The notes under the pieces were generated by a model. The model was not told the DNA's origin. It saw only the letters and a program-made list of their open reading frames with translations, and did no database searches. Positions 13,244 to 13,401 of a DNA stretch of 13,401 nt are shown in pieces. This DNA is from Coriobacteriales bacterium (GTDB lineage: Bacteria; Actinomycetota; Coriobacteriia; Coriobacteriales; UBA8131), in the NCBI GenBank assembly GCA_031276475.1, contig JAISMZ010000070.1, forward strand, positions 1 through 13,401. Direction: 5' to 3'. Every line of letters begins with the position of its first letter. Within the stretch, counting starts at the first letter, position 1. A program made the position numbers and the translations under genes.

Positions 13244-13401
13244 TCTGTTTTTTACATCAACCTGCTCCACAGGATTTGTAGTAGGGCAGGGGACGAACAC
13301 TTTCCCTAAGTGACTGTCCAACAATAACCTTGCCAAATCCTGCAGCCAGTTTGCCCCAGCTCTGCGTTAGCGAAAGGCGGCATTACCGCCAGTAGTGCCC
13401 C
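13244..13401. other. Non-coding tail of the window
   Basis: I see no gene in these 158 bases. Besides the hairpin at 13291-13319 there is a small GGCGG-CATTA-CCGCC hairpin at 13376-13390 without a T run in view. Confidence 0.5.
13291..13319. repeat. Hairpin related to the dispersed repeat
   Basis: GGACG and TGTCC form an outer stem with one G-T pair, then a two-by-two internal loop, then CACTT/AAGTG around TCCCT. The left side with the two G before it (GGGGACGAACACTTT) resembles GGGGACGTACTCTTT in the 1945-2113 palindrome, so it may be a divergent member of the same repeat family. It could also help end transcription of the tRNA. Confidence 0.4.

Noticed and set aside
13069..13281. ORF overlapping the tRNA-Pro gene
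   Set aside because: It runs out of the sulfatase-like gene in another frame and straight through the tRNA; it has no coding features.
13365..13395. Integron attC-like site (GCGTTAG plus hairpin)
   Set aside because: The GTTRRRY core is not matched and there is no partner core, so the small hairpin is left as non-specific.
1..13401. CRISPR array or insertion sequence
   Set aside because: No regularly spaced repeats with unique spacers and no transposase gene were found on either strand.

Overview
The window looks like a high-GC, Gram-positive (actinobacterial) chromosome. The signs are GTG and TTG starts, purine-rich Shine-Dalgarno sites, a lipoprotein-type methionine-binding protein, and a teichoic-acid-like cell-surface glycopolymer gene set. 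The gene styles (YidC fused to a CDP-glycerol transferase-like domain, a membrane sulfatase-fold protein with a YIDPAT-type N-terminus, a P1-family peptidase) made me think of Coriobacteriia. That placement is inference from gene flavour, not something I can prove here.

Layout. 1-1111: family 2 glycosyltransferase whose 5' end runs into a dispersed repeat. 1117-2150: an accessory block holding a type IV pilin-like gene with a 12-G tract just after its start codon, then a perfect 68-bp inverted repeat, all bounded by a 39-bp direct repeat copied from the 3' end of the glycosyltransferase gene. 2148-2827 (minus): a PIN toxin and Phd/YefM-like antitoxin pair, less GC-rich than its surroundings. 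2828-3192: a gene-poor stretch with a good promoter and a 26-codon leader ORF containing Met-Met-Met. 3193-5609: metN-metI-metQ, a methionine ABC importer operon. 5631-7324 (minus): a P1-family peptidase and a GNAT acetyltransferase, convergent with metQ and divergent from the next operon. 7416-13121: mnmA, a YidC/Oxa1-glycerophosphotransferase-like fusion and a membrane sulfatase/LTA-synthase-like protein, packed with little or no spacing. 13167-13243: tRNA-Pro(UGG). 13244-13401: non-coding, with hairpins.

How it fits together. The methionine importer appears to have its own control region: the leader ORF with three consecutive Met codons looks like a ribosome-mediated attenuator, and the ATPase lacks the C-terminal methionine-sensing NIL domain. 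The mnmA-led operon couples a tRNA thiolase gene to two surface-polymer genes that probably act at the membrane: one for polymer assembly or membrane insertion, the other a phosphoglycerol-type or sulfatase-fold modifier with its catalytic domain outside. The first two kilobases look like a plastic region where pilin expression may switch by slippage and where repeats have rearranged the DNA.

Strongest leads: the Met-Met-Met leader upstream of metNIQ, the poly-G tract that decides whether the pilin is in frame, the 39-bp duplication around the pilin block, and the YidC-glycerophosphotransferase fusion.
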